A DNA stretch of 64,000 bases from Saccharicrinis sp050589685 (GTDB taxonomy: Bacteria > Bacteroidota > Bacteroidia > Bacteroidales > Marinilabiliaceae): assembly GCF_050589685.1 (NCBI RefSeq), contig NZ_JBNGOS010000029.1, positions 1-64,000 on the forward strand, read 5' to 3'. Below, piece after piece: positions 7,957 through 16,257 of this stretch (position 1 is its first letter; each line of letters opens with the position of its first letter). Below the pieces are notes generated by a model that did not search any database, had not been told where the DNA came from, and saw nothing but the letters and a program-made list of their open reading frames with translations. The position numbers and the translations under genes are program-made.

Positions 7957-8973
7957 TTACAATTTACCCACAACCCTAAACCCATGCGCATAGGGATCGT
8001 CCTCCGGATCGATAATAATTTGGTTATAGCCGGTAACTTTTGCCCAACCCTCAATTCCCGGAATAATGCCATCGTAATCGCCAACTCTCACCCGTTCTTC
8101 AACTGTTCCGATAAACTGACTGGCAATTACGCTTTCATGCACAAATTGGTCACCAGGTTTTAATTTACCTTTAGCATACCATTGCGCCATTCGGGCGGAT
8201 GTACCCGTTCCGCACGGACACCGGTCAATGGCTTTTTCTCCATAAAAAACAGCGTTTCGGGCATGGGCATTTTCATGAATGGGAGCACCTGTCCATAACA
8301 CATGGCTCAGCCCGTTGATCTTAGGATTCTCAGGATGGACGAAACTGTAATTCCGGTTGAGCTTTTCCCGTATCTCCCCACTAAAGGTAATCAGCTCATC
8401 AGCAGTAAACTGACTCATCCCCCGGTAATTAATTTGCTCGTCGATAATGGCATAAAAATTACCGCCATACGATACATCAACTTTTAATTCACCCAAAAAG
8501 GAACTCTCCACAGTCATATCGGATGCATATAAAAAAGAAGGAATATTGATAAGTTTAACTGAAGTGACTTTTCCTTTATCATTACGTTCGTAATGGGCAA
8601 TAACCAATCCGGCCGGTGTTTCAAGCCGCAGTTTACCTGGAACGTTAGGCATAATCAACCCTTCCTCTATGGCAATAGTAACCGTTCCGATGGTGCCGTG
8701 CCCGCACATGGGTAAACATCCACTGGTTTCTATAAACAAAATACCGGCATCATTCTGGGGGTTTTCGGGAGGGAAAATTAAGCTACCCGACATTTGCTCA
8801 TGTCCTCTGGGTTCAAACATCAACCCGGTTCTTATCCAGTCAAATTCTTTAAGGAAATGTTCACGCTTATCAAAAATTGACGTTCCTTTGAGCGGAGGCA
8901 CCCCTCCCGCCACAACACGCACCGGGTTGCCGCAGGTATGCCCATCTATGCAAAAAAAAGTTTTTCTGGCCAT
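7957..8973 (-). CDS. 4-hydroxyproline 2-epimerase (proline racemase family)
   Basis: Converts trans-4-hydroxy-L-proline to cis-4-hydroxy-D-proline by a two-base mechanism. The 338-residue protein carries both expected catalytic Cys residues: Cys90 in MCGHGTIG and Cys254 in CPCGTGTSARMAQ. An N-terminal FFCIDGHTCGNPVRVV segment is also family-typical. Both Cys are present, so it is not the trans-3-hydroxyproline dehydratase subtype, which has Thr in place of the second. Proline racemase is an alternative on sequence alone, but the next genes complete hydroxyproline breakdown. Lies 10 nt after the aldehyde dehydrogenase stop. Confidence 0.92.
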   Translation of the reverse strand: MARKTFFCIDGHTCGNPVRVVAGGVPPLKGTSIFDKREHFLKEFDWIRTGLMFEPRGHEQMSGSLIFPPENPQNDAGILFIETSGCLPMCGHGTIGTVTIAIEEGLIMPNVPGKLRLETPAGLVIAHYERNDKGKVTSVKLINIPSFLYASDMTVESSFLGELKVDVSYGGNFYAIIDEQINYRGMSQFTADELITFSGEIREKLNRNYSFVHPENPKINGLSHVLWTGAPIHENAHARNAVFYGEKAIDRCPCGTGTSARMAQWYAKGKLKPGDQFVHESVIASQFIGTVEERVRVGDYDGIIPGIEGWAKVTGYNQIIIDPEDDPYAHGFRVVGKL

Positions 8974-8983
8974 AATTTTTCAA

Positions 8984-10465
8984 TTAAGTAATTACTTGCT
9001 TTGTCCACTCGCTGTTTAGCCATCTCCAAATACCCAAAGGGTTGCTGTTTTTCAATTCTTCAGGCAACAATTCTTCGGGACAGTCCTGATAACTGATTGG
9101 CCTTACAAAGCGTTTGATAGCAGCCGTGCCCACCGAAGTAAAGCGCACATCGGTCGAAGCCGGATAGGGGCCCCCATGTTGCATGGCCGGACAAACCTCT
9201 ACACCTGTTGGTACACCGTTAAACAATAATCGTCCGCAGGTTAAAACCAGGTATTCTATCAGCTCTTTATAATCTGATTCTTCGTTGTGGTCAGATTGAA
9301 GCGTACAGGTTAGTTGCCCTTTTAAGGATTTAACCACTTTTATTAGTTCATCTGCCGAAGTGCAAGTAACGACCAAACTGAATGGTCCAAAAACCTCTTG
9401 ATGTAGGTTTTTATGGTTGACAAAGGTTTCTGCGTCAACCGTCCCCAATACTGGCACTGCTTTAGGCTGAGCCATATACGTAGGGTTATCGTTTAGCGCT
9501 GATATTCCCTCTTGATGCAGTATGCTTGTTAATCCCGACTTATAATTTTTTAAGATGCCTTCGCTAAACATTTCCGTAGGATCGGACGCGATTACCTCGC
9601 TAGCCAGGGTTTGCAAAAATTCGGCGTAACCCGGCCCTTTAATCACCAAAATCAAACCTGGATTGGTACAAAATTGTCCTGACCCAAGATTTATGGATGC
9701 CACCAACTGCTTTGCCATTTCCGCCCCCTTATTTTCTAGCGCTTTGGGTAGGATAACAACCGGATTCACACTTCCCATTTCTGCAAAAACAGGGATGGGT
9801 TCATCCCTTTCATTGGCTATATCAAATAAGGCCCTGCCTCCTTTTTCCGAACCTGTAAAAGCAACAGCCTTGGTCATTGGATGCTTCACCAAAAGCTGAC
9901 CTGCCTCATAACTACTTTCTTCAACATAAGAAAAAGTCCCTTGGGGCAATTTACAAACCTCAACGGCCTTTAAAATGGCATTTGCCACCAATAGTCCTGT
10001 TTTAGGGTGAGCCGGATGACCTTTTACAATTACCGGATTGCCGCCGGCCAAAGCCGATATGGTATCGCCCCCCGCTACAGAGAAGGCCAGCGGAAAGTTT
10101 CCTGCCCCAAAAACCACTATCGGCCCCATGGGTATTAACATTTTTCTGAGATCAGGTTTTGGCAATGGCTCCCTGTCGGGATTTCCTTGGTCAATAACGG
10201 CTTCCACCCACGAACCTTCCTCAATCAGTTGGGCAAATTGCAGAATCTGGTTGATTGTTCTTGCCCTCTCCCCTCTTACCCTGCCTTCAGGCAAGGAGGT
10301 TTCCCGCATGACCGTTTCAATCAGCTGATCTCCTATATCCTCAATTTCTAATGCTATCTGCTTTAAAAAAACTGCCTTTTTCGTACCCGAAATCTTTTTA
10401 TAAAGCAAGAATGCCCGGGATGCTGAATCTACTATCTCATTATATTGTATTGCTAAACTTGACAT
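8984..10465 (-). CDS. Aldehyde dehydrogenase, predicted 2,5-dioxovalerate (alpha-ketoglutaric semialdehyde) dehydrogenase
   Basis: NAD(P)+-dependent aldehyde dehydrogenase of 493 residues. The catalytic Cys266 sits in GSGQFCTNPG and the general-base Glu229 in PVFAEMGSVNPV, the form seen in ketoglutaric semialdehyde dehydrogenases of the hydroxyproline and pentose pathways. FTGSEKGG (203-210) is the cofactor-binding loop. In this operon it would oxidise the semialdehyde from the deaminase to 2-oxoglutarate. It lies 15 nt after the deaminase gene and 10 nt before the epimerase gene. Confidence 0.9.
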   Translation of the reverse strand: MSSLAIQYNEIVDSASRAFLLYKKISGTKKAVFLKQIALEIEDIGDQLIETVMRETSLPEGRVRGERARTINQILQFAQLIEEGSWVEAVIDQGNPDREPLPKPDLRKMLIPMGPIVVFGAGNFPLAFSVAGGDTISALAGGNPVIVKGHPAHPKTGLLVANAILKAVEVCKLPQGTFSYVEESSYEAGQLLVKHPMTKAVAFTGSEKGGRALFDIANERDEPIPVFAEMGSVNPVVILPKALENKGAEMAKQLVASINLGSGQFCTNPGLILVIKGPGYAEFLQTLASEVIASDPTEMFSEGILKNYKSGLTSILHQEGISALNDNPTYMAQPKAVPVLGTVDAETFVNHKNLHQEVFGPFSLVVTCTSADELIKVVKSLKGQLTCTLQSDHNEESDYKELIEYLVLTCGRLLFNGVPTGVEVCPAMQHGGPYPASTDVRFTSVGTAAIKRFVRPISYQDCPEELLPEELKNSNPLGIWRWLNSEWTKQVIT

Positions 10466-10480
10466 GACTAAAAAATTAAA

Positions 10481-11374
10481 TTAAAATACCGGGCGGGCAG
10501 CCAAAGCTTTTTCAATGGTTGACTGAATCAATTCTCTTTCCTGGCCAACCAATACCTTACGAGGGGCTCTTACATACTCAGAACCAATACCGGTATACAC
10601 CTCAGCCATTTTTATATACTGGACTAACTTTGGATGAATATCCATTTCGAGTAGCGGCATAAACCACTTATATAGCTCAAGCGCATCTTTAAAATTACCT
10701 GCTTTGGCCATGTCGTAGAGCACCACCGTTTCTTTAGGAAATGCAGATACCAAACCAGCTACCAAACCGTCGGCTCCAAGCATTAGCTCTTCCAGACATA
10801 AGGTATCTACACCGCCCATAATTTTAAATCTGTCGCCAAAGGCATTTCTCAATCGAATTACGTTGGTTACATCTCGGGTAGATTCCTTAATAGCCTGAAT
10901 ATTGGGCAACCTTTGTAGTTCCTCCAACATGGATAAAGTAATCTCAACCTTATAGTCAACCGGGTTATTATATAGTAATACCGGTAAGTTAATACTATGG
11001 GCTATTTCAGAAAAAAACGCAACAGTTTCTGCTTCGTCCGGTTTGTACAACAAGGGAGGTAAAAGCATGATACCATCCGCCCCTTTGTCCTCCGCTTCTT
11101 GAGCAGCTTCAATGGCCCTACCGGTACTTGACTCGGCAATATTCATGACTACAGGTATTTTACTTCGGTATGGCTGCAATACCTCTACTAACTTTAGCTT
11201 TTCTTCCTTGCTGAGGGTACTTGACTCACCTAACGAGCCTCCAATGATTATCCCTGACACCCCGCTCTCAATCTGAAAATCTATATTTTTCAGGAACAAT
11301 GGGATATCCAGCTCACCTGATTCTGTAAATTTTGTTGTAATTGCGGGATATACCCCTTTCCATTCTGGTTTCAT
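10481..11374 (-). CDS. DapA/NAL superfamily aldolase, predicted 1-pyrroline-4-hydroxy-2-carboxylate deaminase
   Basis: 297-residue TIM-barrel protein of the dihydrodipicolinate synthase family. The Schiff-base Lys163 is in IKEST, the conserved Tyr135 in LLYNNP, and GGSLGESSTLS (45-55) matches the substrate-carboxylate loop. In the hydroxyproline pathway such an enzyme deaminates and dehydrates the oxidase product to alpha-ketoglutaric semialdehyde. True DapA is unlikely because of the context. First gene of the operon, with 136 nt to the divergent AraC gene. Confidence 0.87.
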   Translation of the reverse strand: MKPEWKGVYPAITTKFTESGELDIPLFLKNIDFQIESGVSGIIIGGSLGESSTLSKEEKLKLVEVLQPYRSKIPVVMNIAESSTGRAIEAAQEAEDKGADGIMLLPPLLYKPDEAETVAFFSEIAHSINLPVLLYNNPVDYKVEITLSMLEELQRLPNIQAIKESTRDVTNVIRLRNAFGDRFKIMGGVDTLCLEELMLGADGLVAGLVSAFPKETVVLYDMAKAGNFKDALELYKWFMPLLEMDIHPKLVQYIKMAEVYTGIGSEYVRAPRKVLVGQERELIQSTIEKALAARPVF

Positions 11375-11510
11375 ATCTGTATTTTTTGTTATTTGTACTT
11401 ATACAAACCTAAAGGATAATCAGATCTTTTTTTATTCTTATATTATCATGTATTTGAACTATTTTACCCTTTATGCGTATTACCTGCATTAATTGCGTTA
11501 ATCTAATGAA
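11375..11510. promoter_or_regulatory. Divergent promoter region between the hydroxyproline operon and its AraC regulator
   Basis: 136-nt AT-rich divergent region. On the minus strand a TAGGTTTG (plus-strand coordinates 404-411 past 11000, i.e. 11404-11411) fits the Bacteroidota -7 motif TAnnTTTG, upstream of the deaminase start. No clear -33 TTTG partner was found. Operator sites for the regulator would be expected here but cannot be named. Confidence 0.4.
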
Positions 11511-12392
11511 ATGAAAGCTGTACGATTTGTCATTCCCAAAACCAGTAGTACTTCTTTTAGATTACAAGAAGACCGTGCACCATATTTTTACGAAACCATA
11601 CACTATCATCCTGAATATCAACTAACCTTGATCATTAAGGGAGAAGGAACCCGCTTTATCGGAAACTCGGTTGAAAGGTTTAAACCGGGAGATATATTTT
11701 TAATCGGCAAAAATGTGCCACACGTATTCCGATCCGACGATAAATACTACAACGCTAATAGAAGTTTAGAATCCTACAGTATATCCATATTTTTAAATGA
11801 CGACACTTTTGGAAAGTTATTTTTTGAATTACCTGAGATGGCCTCTATCAAAAGGCTTTTAAATAAAGCACTGTATGGTATTTCGTTTAATAAAGAAGAC
11901 AATACAGTCATAAAAAAAATGATAAAGGATGTATCAACGTACGAAGATTTTGATCGATTCCAGCATATTCTTAAAATGTTTAACTATATATCTAAGATTC
12001 ACAATGTGCAGTTACTGAGTCCCGTACCCTTTATGGAACCTTCCAGCGAACAGGAAAGCGAACGGATTAATGTGGTATTTCAATATCTTTCTAAACACTT
12101 TACATCAGAAATACAATTGGATTGTATAGCCCACGTCGCCAGCATGACCCCAAATTCGTTTTGCAGATACTTCAAAAAAAGAACAGGTAAATCTTTCAGC
12201 CATTTTTTAAACGATATGCGTATTGAATACGCTTGTCATTTAATGGCCAATACGCAGGATAACTTTGGTCGTATTTCAGCAGACTGCGGGTATAACAGTT
12301 TATCTTATTTTAACCGTCAGTTTAAGTTAGTTATGGGACAAACGCCTACGGAATACAGAAACAAATACAGTTTGTACCAAACAGAAGGATAG
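11511..12392 (+). CDS. AraC family transcriptional regulator
   Basis: 293-residue regulator with an N-terminal cupin-like sensing domain (HYHPEYQLTLIIKGEGTRF near residue 31, then FKPGDIFLIGKNVPHVF) and two C-terminal helix-turn-helix motifs (LDCIAHVASMTPNSFCRYFK and ISADCGYNSLSYFNRQFK, ending QTPTEYR). It is divergent from the hydroxyproline operon, so it probably controls that operon in response to hydroxyproline or an intermediate; the effector is inference. Confidence 0.92.
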   Translation: MKAVRFVIPKTSSTSFRLQEDRAPYFYETIHYHPEYQLTLIIKGEGTRFIGNSVERFKPGDIFLIGKNVPHVFRSDDKYYNANRSLESYSISIFLNDDTFGKLFFELPEMASIKRLLNKALYGISFNKEDNTVIKKMIKDVSTYEDFDRFQHILKMFNYISKIHNVQLLSPVPFMEPSSEQESERINVVFQYLSKHFTSEIQLDCIAHVASMTPNSFCRYFKKRTGKSFSHFLNDMRIEYACHLMANTQDNFGRISADCGYNSLSYFNRQFKLVMGQTPTEYRNKYSLYQTEG

Positions 12393-12431
12393 CAACCATA
12401 AAAGAAAAGCAAAGGAGAAAAAATGGTGTGG

Positions 12432-14111
12432 TTACTTTTTTACCAGCTTATTAACCATCACTTTCCTGCCAACTTTAATATTTAACAGATAAATTCCTTT
12501 GGGAAGTTTTCCAAGCCCATCGATACTGGACGGAAGCTTTAGTTGTACGTCCTCATACACCAAATTACCCGCTATATCGTAAATCAAAAGGTAATCCGCG
12601 CTAACTTTCCCTTCCGAACAGCTTATATAGAGCTGGTCATTAAACGGATTGGGGAAGGTAAAGATGGAATTTTTACTGACATTCCCAATCCCATTATTAA
12701 TATCCATTGCTTTCTTATAGTCCGGTATTCCATAGCCAAACGAATTATCCGGAACACTATAATTATTACAGCTCTCCTTTACCAGTTGTATTATTTCCGC
12801 ATTACTCAATTCAGGGAAAGCCTGCCACAAACACGCCGTAAAACCGGCGATTACCGGAGCCGAAAAACTGGTTCCGTTCAGGAATTCGATACTGCCGTCT
12901 GTTCCCTGCAAAGCGGTACCAAGTCCAATGGCAGCCACATCGGGTTTTACCCTTCCGTCCGCAGAATAACCGTAACTACTAAACGATGCGCGTAAGCTAT
13001 CACTATCCATAGCCGCCACCGATAACACATTTGCCCCATCTGCCGGAGAGATGATCTTGCCCCAGGTATTGTTCCCCTCGTTTCCGGCACTACATACTAC
13101 TACCATCCCCTTTGAAAAAGCGGTCTCAGCACCCTGCACAACAATGGTGGTCCTACCGTCCATATCCTGATAGGTATAATCGGTATAATCGCCAATAAAA
13201 GTATAATATCCCAGTGAAGTATTTATCACATCGGCACCAATACTATCGGCATATTCGGCAGCTACCACCCAATTATACTCTTCAATTGGAGTTTCACTAG
13301 CGTTATCCTCGGTCCGCAACAAATGGAATTTGGCTTCCGGTGCACTTCCTTTAAACTCTCCGTTCAAATATCCCCCAATAACAGACAGTACTTTCGTGCC
13401 GTGCGAATCACTTTCAAATACATTACCGCCGGGTTTTATAAAATCCCGGTAAGTCAGTATCCGGTCATCATTCCAAAGATGCGTGAAAAGCGGTAATGTG
13501 TTTACCTGGTCGAAACCATTATCTATCACGGCAATCTCTATGTCTTGGCCTTCAAAATTGTTTTGATGCAGATAATGCCCATTTAAGGTTTGCGTTTGAT
13601 CCCAACTGGCGCCATACACACTCGAACTTTTAAGATCCGAAGGCTCAACATCCTTCGTTTCAACAAACTTACGTGCAGCAACACCTATAGTTGGTTGATA
13701 AACCATTTTTGAATCCGAAATAAACGATACCCTGGTGATCGTATCCATTAACGGTTGGTTACTACTTTCAACAAGAACTCCGTTTAACCATTTCGATGGC
13801 CAAAGCACCCGAATCCCCATCTTTTTTACACTGTCAACATATAATGAAGTCACAGGCAAGTCTTGCTCTAAAACTTGAATATCGTGTTTTGTTCTGCGGT
13901 CAATGGCTCTTTGACTTAGGAAATATTCAGGGGTCTCTATGGAGTATGAATTGTTGTTTTTATCGGAAAAGGACACAAAATATTTTTGTGCTTCTGTAGG
14001 AAGGGCAGAAACCAATAAAAACAAAGCGATATGTGCAACTTTTCTCAAATTATATAATCTGATGACTATTTTATCAATACCTGTAGACCGTTTATCCGGC
14101 AAACTCTGCAA
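12432..14111 (-). CDS. Secreted subtilisin-like serine protease (S8) with T9SS C-terminal sorting domain
   Basis: Numbered from 14111, the catalytic triad is Asp197 (IAVIDNGFD), His237 (DSHGTKV) and Ser415 (NGTSFSAPVIAG). The C-terminal ~75 residues (starting FPNPFNDQLYISC and ending KGIYLLNIKVGRKVMVNKLVKK-like, i.e. GIYLL then KLVKK) form a type A sorting domain, so export through the outer membrane by the type IX system is expected. An N-terminal hydrophobic stretch ending LPTEAQ is a signal peptide. The frame opens with TTG at 14109-14111; another TTG at 14046-14048 would give a more ordinary 21-residue signal peptide. The longest frame is reported because neither start has deciding evidence. 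Confidence 0.9.
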   Translation of the reverse strand: MQSLPDKRSTGIDKIVIRLYNLRKVAHIALFLLVSALPTEAQKYFVSFSDKNNNSYSIETPEYFLSQRAIDRRTKHDIQVLEQDLPVTSLYVDSVKKMGIRVLWPSKWLNGVLVESSNQPLMDTITRVSFISDSKMVYQPTIGVAARKFVETKDVEPSDLKSSSVYGASWDQTQTLNGHYLHQNNFEGQDIEIAVIDNGFDQVNTLPLFTHLWNDDRILTYRDFIKPGGNVFESDSHGTKVLSVIGGYLNGEFKGSAPEAKFHLLRTEDNASETPIEEYNWVVAAEYADSIGADVINTSLGYYTFIGDYTDYTYQDMDGRTTIVVQGAETAFSKGMVVVCSAGNEGNNTWGKIISPADGANVLSVAAMDSDSLRASFSSYGYSADGRVKPDVAAIGLGTALQGTDGSIEFLNGTSFSAPVIAGFTACLWQAFPELSNAEIIQLVKESCNNYSVPDNSFGYGIPDYKKAMDINNGIGNVSKNSIFTFPNPFNDQLYISCSEGKVSADYLLIYDIAGNLVYEDVQLKLPSSIDGLGKLPKGIYLLNIKVGRKVMVNKLVKK

Positions 14112-14179
14112 TTTAATTGATATAGTTTTTCGAAGACCCTCGAAAATATTACAAAATCATTGACTTTGGTATTCTTAGC

Positions 14180-14221
14180 ACTAATAACTGTTGACTGTGC
14201 TCTGATCGCTGCTAACCGATC
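14180..14221 (+). repeat. Short period-7 word array (ACTGNNN type)
   Basis: Six consecutive heptamers: ACTAATA, ACTGTTG, ACTGTGC, TCTGATC, GCTGCTA, ACCGATC. The array ends at the stop codon of the minus-strand MORN-repeat gene. The same word type occurs at 57457-57477 and, as a longer array, at 59658-59699, where it also abuts a minus-strand stop codon. Confidence 0.45.
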
Positions 14222-15080
14222 ACATCCCTTTCAAATAACTATCCGGGTCGTGCTTAAACTCCTCAGGGTCTTTAATTTTTCCTTTGTTTTTTTCAAACTC
14301 TTCAAAAAGCGACTGTTGCTGCTCGTCAAAGTCAGCGGCATTCAAGGTTTTCCCCTCTTTGTACTCAATTTTATAGGCCAGGTTACCGGCATGGGTAAAA
14401 ACCAACCAGGTACCTTCTTCCAGTCCATGCTCAAATTTTCCCTGGACCTCGGGTTTACCATCGGGATAAAAAACGATGTATTCACCTTCTATTTTCCCAT
14501 CCTTATGCGACGAAGTCATCTTTAGCTGACCGTTTTCGTGGTACTTTTTCCATATCCCGTCTTTCACATCATCTTTCCATTCCACTTCTTCGGCTACATT
14601 TCCCTTTCTAAAGAAATGCGTAGATATCCCATTTTTCAAACCTTCCTTGTACGATTCTTTGGTATAAAGTACACCCTCGGGCGAAAAAAACTGCCAAAGG
14701 CTATCTTTTTGTGTTCCCTGATAAAATCCTTTTGCGGATATCTTCCCATTCTCGCTATAAAGAATGGCTTTTCCATATTGATCTTCGTTATAATCGACCA
14801 CTACCTTTTTATTACCGTTAAAATAATAACGGGTCATCTTCCCCACCGGTTTGTCGTCCTTAAATGTTACGGTGTAAGCAGGTTTACCATTACTAAAACG
14901 CTTTTCCCAATAACCTTGCTTAAGTCCTTGTTCATCTTTTTTATTGTGTTCGGACGAAACCCCTTTGGTGGAAGCTCCTTGCCTGGCAGGCACATTATTT
15001 CCAAACACGTCTGTTATCTGCCCGACAACCAGACTCGTAGAAAAAACAATAGATAATATAGAAATAAATAGAATACGCAT
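14220..15080 (-). CDS. Secreted MORN-variant (YwqK-like) repeat protein
   Basis: Protein built of about eight repeats of roughly 22 residues with the pattern NGK/DGxxxGxWxxYxxNG (for example GIWKKYHENGQLK and GEYIVFYPDGKPEVQGKF), as in YwqK/MORN-variant proteins common in Bacteroidota. Their function is unknown; the label antitoxin sometimes given to them is not supported here, as no toxin partner is adjacent. The frame opens at 15155, but the ATG at 15078-15080 gives a clear signal peptide (MRILFISILSIVFSTSLVVG), so that start is used; the mature protein is probably periplasmic or surface-exposed. Confidence 0.82.
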   Translation of the reverse strand: MRILFISILSIVFSTSLVVGQITDVFGNNVPARQGASTKGVSSEHNKKDEQGLKQGYWEKRFSNGKPAYTVTFKDDKPVGKMTRYYFNGNKKVVVDYNEDQYGKAILYSENGKISAKGFYQGTQKDSLWQFFSPEGVLYTKESYKEGLKNGISTHFFRKGNVAEEVEWKDDVKDGIWKKYHENGQLKMTSSHKDGKIEGEYIVFYPDGKPEVQGKFEHGLEEGTWLVFTHAGNLAYKIEYKEGKTLNAADFDEQQQSLFEEFEKNKGKIKDPEEFKHDPDSYLKGM

Positions 15081-15265
15081 AATGAATTTGTTGAATATGA
15101 TGATTGCGGGCAAATTTAAAGCTAAAAGTTTAAATAACCGTGCTTTTCGCGTCATCTTTATTGTTGATGTTCAACCCGGAAAATTCGTTTGTCTCCATGG
15201 AAGTGAAATGTAGTGAACAATGCGGGTCGAGGTATTGTAAAACCCAAATTCGTACCCATCCACAT

Positions 15266-15982
15266 TCACCCTACTTTTGCTGCCGCTTCCTTATCCAAAA
15301 GCCATACCGGATTGGCAACCCTTGCCGCCGGATATTTCTGAAACCCTTCCTTTTGATGTATAATTTCATCCAGTTTGTCTGCTTTTCCGGCACCTGTTAC
15401 CAGGAAGAATATCTCTTTGGAATTATTGATCACTTCTCCGGTCAACGAAATACGCTTTTGAGCCGATTCGGGGTGTGTTGCCACTACACAGTCTGCTTTG
15501 GCATCCCATAATGCTATTTCATGCGGAAAAATGGAAGCCGTATGTCCATCATCGCCCATGCCCAACAACATAATATCAAACTGTGGGAGTCCATCTGCCT
15601 GCGGCAATTTATCCCTGAGCAACTTCTTGTAGGTCTCACAGGCCAGCTGCGGTTCCATCTCTCCTTTAACCCTGAAGACATTTTCCTTGGGAATAGACAC
15701 TTTGGATAAAAGATGATCCATGGTCATTTTATAATTGCTTTGCTCATCGGATGGGGGCACACATCGCTCATCGCCCCAGAACAGAAATACTTTTTCCCAT
15801 TGTATAACATTTGCATATTTTGCCGCCAGTTCATCAAAAATGGCCTTGGGCGTGCTGCCTCCCGACAAGGCAATGTTTATCTTGTCACTTTGCTCGGTGC
15901 GTTCCTTTAATAGCTGACCAAAATATTGGGCAAGCATTTGTTTCGAACCAAATATTTTTATGTTATTTTCTATTTTATCCAT
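15266..15982 (-). CDS. pgl: 6-phosphogluconolactonase
   Basis: 238-residue NagB-fold hydrolase of the oxidative pentose phosphate pathway. Motifs include ALSGGSTPKAIFDELA (about 39-54), FWGDERCVPPSDEQSNYKM and MLLGMGDDGHTASIFP. Follows zwf in the same direction with a gap of 275 nt, the expected pathway order. The enzyme hydrolyses the lactone made by Zwf. 6-phosphogluconate dehydrogenase is not in the window. Confidence 0.95.
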   Translation of the reverse strand: MDKIENNIKIFGSKQMLAQYFGQLLKERTEQSDKINIALSGGSTPKAIFDELAAKYANVIQWEKVFLFWGDERCVPPSDEQSNYKMTMDHLLSKVSIPKENVFRVKGEMEPQLACETYKKLLRDKLPQADGLPQFDIMLLGMGDDGHTASIFPHEIALWDAKADCVVATHPESAQKRISLTGEVINNSKEIFFLVTGAGKADKLDEIIHQKEGFQKYPAARVANPVWLLDKEAAAKVG

Positions 15983-16257
15983 TAATTCTACAAATTAACA
16001 ATGATTATTGTTTTCGAACAATCCGCAATAAATTCAGTTTTTACCATCCCGTTAACGCACAAAAAGTGAGCAAGACCGTCTTCAACCCAAACATATCTTC
16101 AGGGTAAAACCGACTTGTTTACCGGCTAAATTACAAGGGATAAATCCGGGGCCTGGTTATATCAGTACAACATTCAGGGTTCCGAACACTCCTGTTAACT
16201 TTAACCCGCCCTCTGCGTTATAATTCTTTTTAACCGCTGCAGTTTCCCTTCTTCCGA

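Noticed and set aside
14538..15056. Long plus-strand frame of 172 codons
   Set aside because: Antisense to the MORN-repeat gene; its openness reflects that gene's codon usage.
14220..15080. Antitoxin (YwqK) function for the MORN protein
   Set aside because: No toxin gene is adjacent and the protein has a signal peptide; only the repeat type is claimed.
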